A stretch of DNA of 64,000 nt from NCBI GenBank assembly GCA_017527495.1, contig JAFXPY010000024.1, positions 1-64,000 of the forward strand, in the 5' to 3' direction. The position numbers and the translations under genes are program-made. Shown in pieces: positions 1 to 5,638 of the stretch (positions are counted from its first letter, which is position 1; each line of letters opens with the position of its first letter). The notes beneath the pieces are model-generated. The model did no database searches, was not told the origin of the DNA, and was given only the letters and a program-made list of their open reading frames with translations. Source of the DNA: Paludibacteraceae bacterium. GTDB taxonomy: Bacteria; Bacteroidota; Bacteroidia; Bacteroidales; Paludibacteraceae.

Positions 1-243
1 GTAATATTCATTGTTGGAGTTGCACTTGATATGAACATCGAAAAGCGACTGAATAGTATCTTTCCAACGGTGAAAATTACTCTCAGGGATGTAATCCTGT
101 TTGTAGTCGTTCACGGACGAGTGCGCCCATTTCTCGTCTATCGCTGCGCGAGAGATAGGACCGCGTGCGATAGTGTTCAACAGCCAAATATAGCAGTTGA
201 AAAGATAAGCAGTTGATGATTTCAGTTTTTTCTTCGTTTCCAT
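1..243 (-). CDS. WYL-type transcriptional regulator, N-terminal part (cut by window edge)
   Basis: An ATG at 243 opens 81 codons that run off the left edge without a stop. The encoded N-terminus looks like the helix-turn-helix half of Bacteroidetes WYL regulators: an aromatic first helix (CYIWLLNTI, residues 17-25), then PISRAAIDEKW, then FHRWKDTIQSLFDVHIKC (from about residue 56), which corresponds to the recognition helix and wing of this family. The WYL sensor domain would lie outside the window. A promoter and a palindrome sit just upstream, as expected for a self-regulating repressor or activator. The family call rests only on the N-terminal pattern; the ligand and targets cannot be seen. 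Confidence 0.7.
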   Translation of the reverse strand, partial: METKKKLKSSTAYLFNCYIWLLNTIARGPISRAAIDEKWAHSSVNDYKQDYIPESNFHRWKDTIQSLFDVHIKCNSNNEYY

Positions 244-264
244 GTGCGTTAAATTTTTCGGCTG

Positions 265-336
265 CAAAATTACTGCTTAGCACTCTCACAAAGTGAGTGT
301 GTATGCAAAATTACTACATTTTTTTGACAGATGCAA
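265..336 (-). promoter_or_regulatory. Promoter and palindromic operator candidate for the WYL regulator
   Basis: On the minus strand a TTG (336-334) is followed after exactly 20 bp by TAATTTTG (313-306), the Bacteroidetes -33/-7 pattern. A second TAATTTTG lies at 272-265. Between the two -7 boxes is an inverted repeat at 281-301 (CACTCTCAC/GTGAGTGTG, eight of nine positions paired, AAA centre). This placement would suit an operator for the adjacent regulator; the operator role is inferred. Confidence 0.55.
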
Positions 337-352
337 GATGGAGAGGGATTTT

Positions 353-973
353 TCATAACAGACCTATTGTTTCAAACATCCGCCGATAAGCAGCCGTTTT
401 CTTTTCTAATGATAGTGGGTATGCCCGTGAGGAAGACGGCATCCGCCAGAAACGGATGGTTCTGCCGACAAAGTCAGTTTCGACATATTCGCCGACTTTC
501 GGAACAGCACAATGCAGTATCTCCGCTAATGTCTGCGCCGCTTTGCCGCCAGTGCAGCAGAGGTCGTGGCAGCATGGTAATCGCTGCAACAGAGCAGCGA
601 CATCGGTTTGCTCAACTATCTCCAAGTGTTCGTCAGCCGCATTGCCTTGCAAACGAATGACAGCCTGCGCCGTATCGAAGATAGCAATGCCTTTTTCCTG
701 ACAGAAAGCAACAATCTCCTCATAACGAAAACCGCTCTTTGCTCCTTGTTCTTTCAGCGCAGCGGTCTTTGCTCCTTGCTCCACAAAATGCTCCTTGTCG
801 CCAAAGAAAGCCAGCCCTATGATTCGCCACATGTCGTTTTGCGGATTAGGGTAGAAGAAATCCATACACCACCGCTCCTTTGGTGGCGGAAAGCTGCCCA
901 ACATCAGTATCTGCGCATTCTGCGGCAAAAACGGTTGCAAAGGATGCCGCTCTATGTTCGGATTATCATACAT
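353..973 (-). CDS. Uracil/hypoxanthine-DNA glycosylase family protein
   Basis: The 206-residue product carries the uracil-DNA-glycosylase fold signature near its start: MLGSFPPPKERW at about residues 24-35, followed by FFYPNPQNDMWRIIG. This combination is typical of the small TIGR04274-type DNA-deoxyinosine (hypoxanthine) glycosylases related to MUG. The expected role is excision of deaminated bases from DNA in the cytoplasm. Length is normal for the family. It reads from an ATG at 973, is separated by about 100 bp from the TIGR04076 gene, and shows no operon partner. Substrate (hypoxanthine or uracil) cannot be decided from sequence. Confidence 0.8.
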   Translation of the reverse strand: MYDNPNIERHPLQPFLPQNAQILMLGSFPPPKERWCMDFFYPNPQNDMWRIIGLAFFGDKEHFVEQGAKTAALKEQGAKSGFRYEEIVAFCQEKGIAIFDTAQAVIRLQGNAADEHLEIVEQTDVAALLQRLPCCHDLCCTGGKAAQTLAEILHCAVPKVGEYVETDFVGRTIRFWRMPSSSRAYPLSLEKKTAAYRRMFETIGLL

Positions 974-1009
974 AGATTATACTTTCAAACTATTGCAAAG
1001 GAAGTAAAT

Positions 1010-1083
1010 GATATACGCATTTATCGGTTATTCATGCATTGCTCCTACATAGATAACGATGATATACGCATTTATTGGTTATT
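1010..1083. repeat. Imperfect tandem duplication at the 3' end of the TIGR04076 gene
   Basis: The 23-bp block at 1010-1032 recurs at 1061-1083 with one mismatch, and the sequence that follows is also similar, giving a repeat unit of about 51 bp. The second copy contains the last codons and stop of the neighbouring minus-strand gene; the first copy would encode a diverged version of the same tail (ending MHE-stop instead of VQK-stop). It looks like an old local duplication. Confidence 0.6.
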
Positions 1084-1384
1084 TTTGCACTACTTCTATA
1101 TAGAAACTAAACGGACGGAAGCCGTCGTTGCAGCTAATCATTGCACTCATAGGGTTCTTCATCCAGCCATCGAAGAAATTACCTTCGCCTTTCGCTAATG
1201 CCTCCACGAACGGGCGCATCGATTCCCACGCCGACAAGCATAACCCCTCCGGACGTTTCCCGTCAATCGATACCCATTGTTGTCCCTGCCTCACGTCGCA
1301 AGTGTGCTCTATCGGGTTCTCATACTGCGCCACGAGGTCGTCATAAACCGTCTGCTGCACAGCCGTTATACGCACTTTATTCAT
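1079..1384 (-). CDS. TIGR04076 family protein
   Basis: This 101-residue protein matches the pattern of TIGR04076: an N-terminal KVRITAVQQTVYDDLVAQY strand-helix, a central GQQWVSIDGKRPEGLCLSAW segment with the conserved Pro-Glu-Gly-x-Cys, and a C-terminal MISCNDGFRPFSFYIE segment. The family is widespread in Bacteroidetes and Firmicutes and has no established function. Length is full. The 3' end sits inside a local duplication. Nothing nearby suggests a role. Confidence 0.7.
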   Translation of the reverse strand: MNKVRITAVQQTVYDDLVAQYENPIEHTCDVRQGQQWVSIDGKRPEGLCLSAWESMRPFVEALAKGEGNFFDGWMKNPMSAMISCNDGFRPFSFYIEVVQK

Positions 1385-1427
1385 TGGTTCAGAATATTTT
1401 ATAAATCGTTCAGTTGTTGGATATTAT

Positions 1428-1600
1428 ATTTAGTTAAGTTTCCAACATTAGATAATCAACGAATTATATTTATTGGTCATCTACGAATTATTCTAATTTA
1501 TCAAAAACTACGTTTTTCTTTTTTTTTCAAGTTGTCAAAAATTACCCTAAATTATCCAAAATGGTATTTTATCCTCTCTTATGTGGGAAACTTTAGTTAT
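1428..1600. repeat. Non-coding gap bounded by inverted copies of an AAGTTTCC(C/A)AC motif
   Basis: The 220-bp gap 1385-1604 has no convincing gene. TTAAGTTTCCAAC at about 1434-1446 and GTGGGAAACTTTAG at 1583-1596 are inverted, imperfect copies of one motif. The same motif recurs near 4227, 4448 and 4505, so the two gaps may share a small dispersed repeat. Confidence 0.4.
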
Positions 1601-1604
1601 GTAT

Positions 1605-1949
1605 TCATTCTTCCTCATCTTCATGAAGCAGGTATTCATATTCTGTCCCGATAAGGCTTTCTCGGTCATATTCTTTTCTATATTCCATGATATAGAAAGC
1701 TATTGTTTCAGGATAGATTTGCCAATAGGCTCTGCATACTTGCTTGTACAACTTCAGGATTCTTTCGTCATACGCGAAACTAAATAACCAATCAAGTGTC
1801 CAACCAACCTCGTTTGCAGTTGCTATTCTTGAGCATATATCATTCACCATTGGAGTATATGCAACAACTGCGTCTTCGCATAACCCCTTCAACCTTTCAG
1901 CCATTGCCGATATGTCTTGAAATAATTTTTCTTCAACGTCAATAGCCAA
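1605..1949 (-). CDS. Hypothetical protein, 114 aa
   Basis: I do not recognise this protein. It is soluble, acidic and predicted mainly helical, with an aromatic stretch (GWTLDWLFSFAYDERILKLYKQ, shown here only as a region near residues 49-70) and an acidic tail EDEEE. No signal peptide or membrane segment is visible. The first usable start is a TTG at 1949, because the preceding in-frame codon is a stop. A consensus promoter lies 42 bp upstream, which supports a real gene. It stands alone between gaps. Confidence 0.5.
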   Translation of the reverse strand: MAIDVEEKLFQDISAMAERLKGLCEDAVVAYTPMVNDICSRIATANEVGWTLDWLFSFAYDERILKLYKQVCRAYWQIYPETIAFYIMEYRKEYDRESLIGTEYEYLLHEDEEE

Positions 1950-1990
1950 TCATTTATATTCAATGTGAAATTTCAATAATTACCTGCACA

Positions 1991-2021
1991 CAAAGTTACT
2001 CATAAATATCTGATTATTCAA
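1991..2021 (-). promoter_or_regulatory. Promoter of the 114-aa hypothetical gene
   Basis: On the minus strand TTG (2021-2019), 20 bp, then TAACTTTG (1998-1991). This is the Bacteroidetes housekeeping pattern and predicts a short leader before the TTG start at 1949. Confidence 0.6.
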
Positions 2022-2053
2022 GTAAAATTAACTCCATTGGGGAATTTGGCTCA

Positions 2054-2977
2054 TTACCATTTCAGGCACTTGAGGGCTTTGGTGTAGAACTCTTGCTGCT
2101 CGGTGTGTGTAGCGGGAGTGGTATTTTGCAGTTGGCGGAGCAAGGTGTTGATTTGGCGGTTGTTGTGCTGACCGGCACGCTGACGTTGCGCTATCACTTG
2201 GTCTAATTCATATCGCGCATATTGCGGTCGCTTGTCGGCAAGCAACAGAGCAAGGCGCAGGCGGTCTTTCTGACGAAAAGCCTCGCTGCGCTGCAACTGC
2301 ACGGCTTTGACTGTCAAGGCAATCTGCTCAATCTTATCGTCCGAAAGTTCGGCTAACTCGCTGAAAATATACGCTTCTTTGCCATATCTTGCCAAACGAC
2401 GATAAATCTCAATAGCATGTTGCTTATCGTCTGTCTGAGCGAGCAGCAAAGCCTTTGCACGCTGCAGGTTACGATTGCGAGGGAGGTGTTGCAACGCTGT
2501 TTCAATGAAAGTCAGTACCTTTTTCTTCGTCTCATCGGAGTCCGAGCGCCGTGCTTCGTGAAAGAGCAAGGTGGCTATCTTCTGACCGCGAGCAGGCAGC
2601 GGATGACTGTTGCTCTCGCCTGCTTTCCAGTCATCATCGGTCAGGTTATCAGTGCCCCACCAATCCATAAACTGAGAGAAAGAGAAATCATCTATCTCGG
2701 TCTTTGCTAACTCAATAGCAAGATTTAGCAATGCCTGATGCGCCGAGCGATCTTTGTCGTCCAATGAAGGATAGAGGCGTTGCAGACTCGCCATGATGCG
2801 CGCAGCCTGTTGTGGTTCTTTGCGATCAAGGTGCAGTTTCGCCATATCCGCTCCGCACCAGAACATACAGATGGTGGTGTAATGCCCGTGGTGCACTTTG
2901 TACATAGGCACAATGGTTTGATAAGCCTCCTCCACCCTACCTTGCTTGCGCAATTCAAAAACTTCTTTTACAGTCAT
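2054..2977 (-). CDS. TPR-like helical repeat protein, 307 aa
   Basis: The protein begins MTVKEVFELRKQGRVEEAYQ, a typical tetratricopeptide helix pair, and continues with further amphipathic helix pairs, for example around residues 155-200 (FIETALQHLPRNRNLQRAKA and the following AIEIYRRLARYGKEAYIFSE). There is no signal peptide, so it should act in the cytoplasm, probably as a protein-binding scaffold. I recognise it as a Bacteroidetes protein type often annotated only as tetratricopeptide repeat protein; the partner is unknown. The gene is monocistronic with its own promoter. Confidence 0.6.
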   Translation of the reverse strand: MTVKEVFELRKQGRVEEAYQTIVPMYKVHHGHYTTICMFWCGADMAKLHLDRKEPQQAARIMASLQRLYPSLDDKDRSAHQALLNLAIELAKTEIDDFSFSQFMDWWGTDNLTDDDWKAGESNSHPLPARGQKIATLLFHEARRSDSDETKKKVLTFIETALQHLPRNRNLQRAKALLLAQTDDKQHAIEIYRRLARYGKEAYIFSELAELSDDKIEQIALTVKAVQLQRSEAFRQKDRLRLALLLADKRPQYARYELDQVIAQRQRAGQHNNRQINTLLRQLQNTTPATHTEQQEFYTKALKCLKW

Positions 2978-3003
2978 ATTGTATATGATTCAGATTAACA
3001 CCG

Positions 3004-3034
3004 CAAAGGTACTGCTTTTTTCGTTTTTTTGCAA
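3004..3034 (-). promoter_or_regulatory. Promoter of the TPR-like gene
   Basis: On the minus strand TTG (3034-3032), 20 bp, TACCTTTG (3011-3004), 26 bp before the ATG at 2977. It matches the Bacteroidetes consensus exactly. Confidence 0.65.
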
Positions 3035-3128
3035 GATAGATACAAAACTTTGCATTAGGTTTGGGATTCCGCTGACGGGTGATTTTTCGGTGTTTTTCGG
3101 GTGAGGAAGTAAAAAAAAGCTATAAAAC

Positions 3129-3185
3129 TTGTGTATATCAGATAGTAGTACTTTTGTCCAAAAATAAAGTAGTACTTTATATTTG
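3129..3185 (+). promoter_or_regulatory. Tandem promoter left over from a DUF4143-type ATPase gene
   Basis: Two near-identical blocks each begin AGTAGTACTTT and end TTGTCCAA. They contain the -7 boxes TACTTTTG (3149-3156) and TATATTTG (3178-3185), with TTG triplets 17-21 bp upstream of each. They point into the DUF4143 stub that starts about 16 bp later, so the promoter seems to have outlived its gene. Confidence 0.45.
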
Positions 3186-3200
3186 TCCAATTAAAAGATA

Positions 3201-3299
3201 ATAATTAGTGAATTTCTGAAAAAGCAATACAACCTCGGTTTGGAAAACAATCTGTTTTTCTATCGTGACAAAGGGCAACATGAAGTTGATATTGTACAA
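3201..3299 (+). pseudogene. C-terminal stub of an ATP-binding DUF4143-family protein
   Basis: An open frame reads EFLKKQYNLGLENNLFFYR and then DKGQHEVDIVQ. This is the signature before the nuclease-like C-terminal domain of the AAA/DUF4143 ATPases common in Bacteroidetes (pattern FYRDxxGxEVD). Only about 33 codons remain. The whole N-terminal ATPase part is missing, and the expected PIEVK continuation is lost where the sequence meets the end of the retropepsin-like gene. It is therefore a deletion remnant. Confidence 0.6.
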
Positions 3300-3329
3300 G
3301 GTTTGAACCTATTACCGCTTGTGCTTGTG

Positions 3330-3773
3330 TCATTCTTGAAATCCTTCTGCAGGCATTCGAAAGAAAAATTGCGTCTTATCCTCTTTAGTAGATACACAAA
3401 AATCACCTTCCGTAATTACATCCATGCCAATGAGAACATCATAGTCAAAATCGCCATTCGTTTCATCGCTCATTACTTGCAAATTTGCAATCTTGTAGCC
3501 GTTTTGGAAGCACAAATCTATCGTATAGGTATTGACTTCTACGATGCCGCCATAAGCAGAGACAGATACTTTTCCTGTCGGTTTCAAGCCTAAGACCTTG
3601 ACTATTTCAGAGGAGATAATGGTATTTGTTGCACCGGTATTCCAAGCGGCATTCTCAATATGACAATACTTGCGATTACCTTCTTTATCTTTTACGCCTT
3701 CGGGCATAACGACAAAGCAATCTGTTATGATTGCGTCTGCACGGAAGTCAAACGTCTTCGTCAAAATGCTCAT
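3330..3773 (-). CDS. Retropepsin-like protein with catalytic Asp replaced by Asn
   Basis: The 147-residue product resembles bacterial aspartic proteases of the retropepsin fold. The flap and second half (SAYGGIVEVNTYTIDLCF, then DVLIGMDVITEGDFCVS) match, and the active-site loop is AAWNTGATNTIIS at residues 42-54. Family members have D-T-G here; this one has N45-T-G, read directly from the sequence. Without that Asp normal proteolysis is not expected. I start at ATG 3773 because it overlaps the stop of the upstream 49-aa ORF by ATGA; a longer in-frame start at 3869 would give a low-complexity leader unlike the family. There is no signal peptide. Confidence 0.7.
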   Translation of the reverse strand: MSILTKTFDFRADAIITDCFVVMPEGVKDKEGNRKYCHIENAAWNTGATNTIISSEIVKVLGLKPTGKVSVSAYGGIVEVNTYTIDLCFQNGYKIANLQVMSDETNGDFDYDVLIGMDVITEGDFCVSTKEDKTQFFFRMPAEGFQE

Positions 3774-3919
3774 TGCGCCAGAACTTGTGCTTCGATTATA
3801 CGGGGTTGAAGAACTCGTGTGCTTACTGGGCGAAACGAGGTGACACGTGCTACATGGTTTGCAGGCCAAGGCTTAGCCTCGACTGTCAAAGTAATGTCTG
3901 GAAAACGAATATCTTTCAT
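3770..3919 (-). CDS. Small protein, 49 aa, translationally coupled to the retropepsin-like gene
   Basis: An ATG at 3919 opens a 49-codon frame that begins MKDIRFPDITLTVEAKPWP and ends IIEAQVLAQ. Its TGA overlaps the retropepsin ATG as ATGA, the coupling seen in many operons in this window. A TATCTTTG box (3947-3940) lies just upstream on the minus strand. I do not recognise the family. Its position suggests a partner, inhibitor or substrate of the retropepsin-like protein, but that is inference. Confidence 0.5.
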   Translation of the reverse strand: MKDIRFPDITLTVEAKPWPANHVARVTSFRPVSTRVLQPRIIEAQVLAQ

Positions 3920-4020
3920 AATCAATCTTATTTGGATGGCAAAGATACATTTTTTTATATATGCTAATATTTTTTAAATATTTCTTTTTATTTTTATGAC
4001 TTTCTGCGAGTTTTACCGAT

Positions 4021-4212
4021 TTATGCTGCGATCGCTGACTGAATATTGGAGTGCGTCTGCAACATATAGAAGAGCATGTCTCCTCCGCCGACGAACGGCT
4101 CAATGTAAGTAACGTTCTCCCATTGGTCAAAGTCAGCAGGAAGCAGAGCTTCGAGTCGGTCAATGAGTTGCGTTTTACCGCCCACCCATTTGACGAATGG
4201 TTTCGCTTTCAT
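4021..4212 (-). pseudogene. N-terminal stub of a Dam-type DNA adenine methyltransferase
   Basis: The 63-codon frame starts MKAKPFVKWVGGKTQLIDRL and includes YIEPFVGGGDMLFYML, the S-adenosylmethionine motif of the D12/Dam class. It stops abruptly after SNIQSAIAA, where intact enzymes continue into VINDIN and later the DPPY catalytic motif. Neither appears downstream in any frame. This is a truncated relic, probably from a lost restriction-modification or phage element. Confidence 0.75.
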
Positions 4213-4226
4213 TTTTATTTAATTAC

Positions 4227-4461
4227 TAAAGTTTCCCACTTGGATAAATGTTATCGCGTAGCGATTATCTTTTAATAGGATAGCGGATTTTATTTCTCCA
4301 TTGATTTCCCGTTAGGGAATTTCTATGGCGAAAAAAATGAATTTAAAAGATATTCCCTAACGGGAAATAACGATGATTATCAATATAAGTGCTATTAAAA
4401 GGAAACCCCTATGGGGTATAAACTTAATAAAAGTGCTACTGACCATTAGTGGGAAACTTTA
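4227..4461. repeat. Perfect 14-bp inverted repeat TAAAGTTTCCCACT / AGTGGGAAACTTTA
   Basis: TAAAGTTTCCCACT at 4227-4240 and its exact reverse complement at 4448-4461 enclose about 207 bp that hold five hairpin modules. Related copies are at 4503-4516 (AGTGGAAAACTTTA) and 1583-1596. No transposase is present. It could be the end sequence of a small non-autonomous element. Confidence 0.5.
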
Positions 4462-4812
4462 CTATATCTATTAAAATGAAACGGCTACGCCGTAATTTTA
4501 CTAAGTGGAAAACTTTAAGAATAAAAAATATAGTGGAGTATTTGTTGTTTTAACTTTTTTTTGTACTTTTGCATTTACAAAGAGAGATATCACCTGATTT
4601 GCTAAACTTGTTATGTATCACAAATAACTAATTTAAGTTTCGCACATGGTAAATACAGCATGATATATGATTACGGCAGTTATTTAACGCCTATCGCGTT
4701 AGCAATTTTCTTTTAATAGAATATTAAGGTTATTTAAATACTTATCTCCCGTAGGGATTTCCATTTAATTTCTTAAAATCAATAGCTTAAAAGAAATTCC
4801 CTAATGGGAAAA
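4253..4812. repeat. Array of eight short hairpin modules with co-varying stems
   Basis: The gene-free stretch 4213-4942 contains a repeated module of about 26 nt: a 13-nt leader close to CTATTAAAAGGAA, a 5-nt arm, a loop TAC, TAT, TAAC or TAAT, and the complementary arm. Hairpins are at 4253-4265 (minus), 4306-4319 (minus), 4353-4366 (plus), 4405-4417 (plus), 4481-4493 (plus), 4693-4706 (minus), 4746-4758 (minus, outer pair broken) and 4797-4810 (plus). Arms differ but stay paired: ATCGC/GCGAT, TTCCC/GGGAA, ACCCC/GGGGT, ACGGC/GCCGT, ATTGC/GCGAT. Four copies keep the leader at exactly 13 nt. A degenerate ninth copy may lie near 4855. Function unknown. Confidence 0.65.
4541..4571 (+). promoter_or_regulatory. 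Consensus promoter without a close gene
   Basis: TTTG (4541-4544), 19 bp, TACTTTTG (4564-4571) is a good Bacteroidetes promoter on the plus strand. The next plausible start codon is at 4943, so either the small membrane gene has a leader of about 365 nt containing three hairpin modules, or an untranslated RNA starts near 4578. Confidence 0.5.
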
Positions 4813-4942
4813 GATAAATGAGCAAATGGTAAATGAACAAATGATTTTATGATATTTCCTACGAGAAAAACATGGATTCATCTGACACTAATAATTTATT
4901 ACTCAAAGCAATATACGAAACGTTATTTACTAATTTTAACCT

Positions 4943-5131
4943 ATGAAATTTAAAACTATTATAGCTGAATTAGGTCTTAGTGCCTTTACGGCATATTTTG
5001 TTGTCTTATTTTATATGGATGACATAGACGTTGACGATCGCCTTTCGGTATTTGGCATTGTTACTTTGTCTGTTTTTGTGTTGCTTCTAATATTATATTT
5101 TATATATCAATATTATATTTTATATATCTGA
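4943..5131 (+). CDS. Small two-helix membrane protein, 62 aa
   Basis: The product has two hydrophobic segments (about residues 9-25 and 35-60) joined by an acidic turn MDDIDVDDR. This is a helical hairpin in the inner membrane with both ends likely on the same side. I recognise no family. It is followed after 5 bp by a winged-helix protein gene, and the two are probably one transcript. The ATG at 4943 follows an AT-rich leader, as is usual here. Confidence 0.5.
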   Translation: MKFKTIIAELGLSAFTAYFVVLFYMDDIDVDDRLSVFGIVTLSVFVLLLILYFIYQYYILYI

Positions 5132-5136
5132 AATTT

Positions 5137-5490
5137 TTGAGAGATGATGACTATAAGGAAGTAGATTATAACAAAATTATGGCTGAATTTAAGACGACTC
5201 CCAAATCAAAAAGCAAAGCCGAAACAGACACCAAACGAGAAAAAATGCCATTGTATTCAGACAAAGATCCTTTAGCGGAAGATATAGCACGGTGGATAGT
5301 AAAAAACAGGGATTTCAACAAAGAAAAAATACAACGCCAGTTTTACATCGGACCGCATCGATTAGAGAGAATATTCAAATACTTAGAAAGAATTGGAGTT
5401 CTAAGCAAGGAATATTACTTAAAAGAGCGGAAAATATTGATTAGGAACAATTGGGAATTAGAACAATTGTTAGAATCTCTATACATATAA
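5137..5490 (+). CDS. Small protein with FtsK-gamma-like winged helix
   Basis: After a charged, Lys/Thr-rich N-terminal linker (to about residue 45) comes DPLAEDIARWIVKNRDFNK and then IQRQFYIGPHRLERIFKYLE. The spacing and the IGxxRxxRI pattern resemble the gamma winged-helix domain of FtsK translocases, which reads DNA polarity sequences. No ATPase domain is present, so this would be a stand-alone DNA-binding module. The first start is TTG 5137; an internal ATG at 5179 (MAEFKTT) is a good alternative and would remove 14 residues. It probably shares a transcript with the membrane protein before it. Confidence 0.5.
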   Translation: MRDDDYKEVDYNKIMAEFKTTPKSKSKAETDTKREKMPLYSDKDPLAEDIARWIVKNRDFNKEKIQRQFYIGPHRLERIFKYLERIGVLSKEYYLKERKILIRNNWELEQLLESLYI

Positions 5491-5565
5491 TCATTTTTTA
5501 CTGACTTGAGAACGACAAAAAGGCTATTAGATGTGAAAATATGCCAACAAAAGTCAATAAAAGTA

Positions 5566-5595
5566 TTGTGTTTTGAATAAAAAGTAGTACCTTTG
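5566..5595 (+). promoter_or_regulatory. Promoter of the rsh gene
   Basis: TTG (5566-5568), 19 bp, TACCTTTG (5588-5595), 43 bp ahead of the ATG at 5639. The pattern fits the Bacteroidetes housekeeping consensus. Confidence 0.6.
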
Positions 5596-5638
5596 CAGAG
5601 TTAAATCTTCAACTATTAGACAACAAAATCAACGCACT

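Noticed and set aside
2990-3190. A 66-codon minus-strand frame upstream of the TPR-like gene
   Set aside because: It covers promoter elements of two neighbours, is Phe/Leu/Ser-rich, and has no recognisable feature.
3774-3869. Longer retropepsin-like protein starting at 3869
   Set aside because: The extra 32 residues are low-complexity and overlap the coupled 49-aa frame in another phase; the ATGA junction at 3773 is the better start.
4253-4812. CRISPR, retron or attachment-site explanation for the hairpin array
   Set aside because: Modules are in both orientations with variable spacing, stems differ between copies, and no reverse transcriptase, integrase or cas gene lies nearby.
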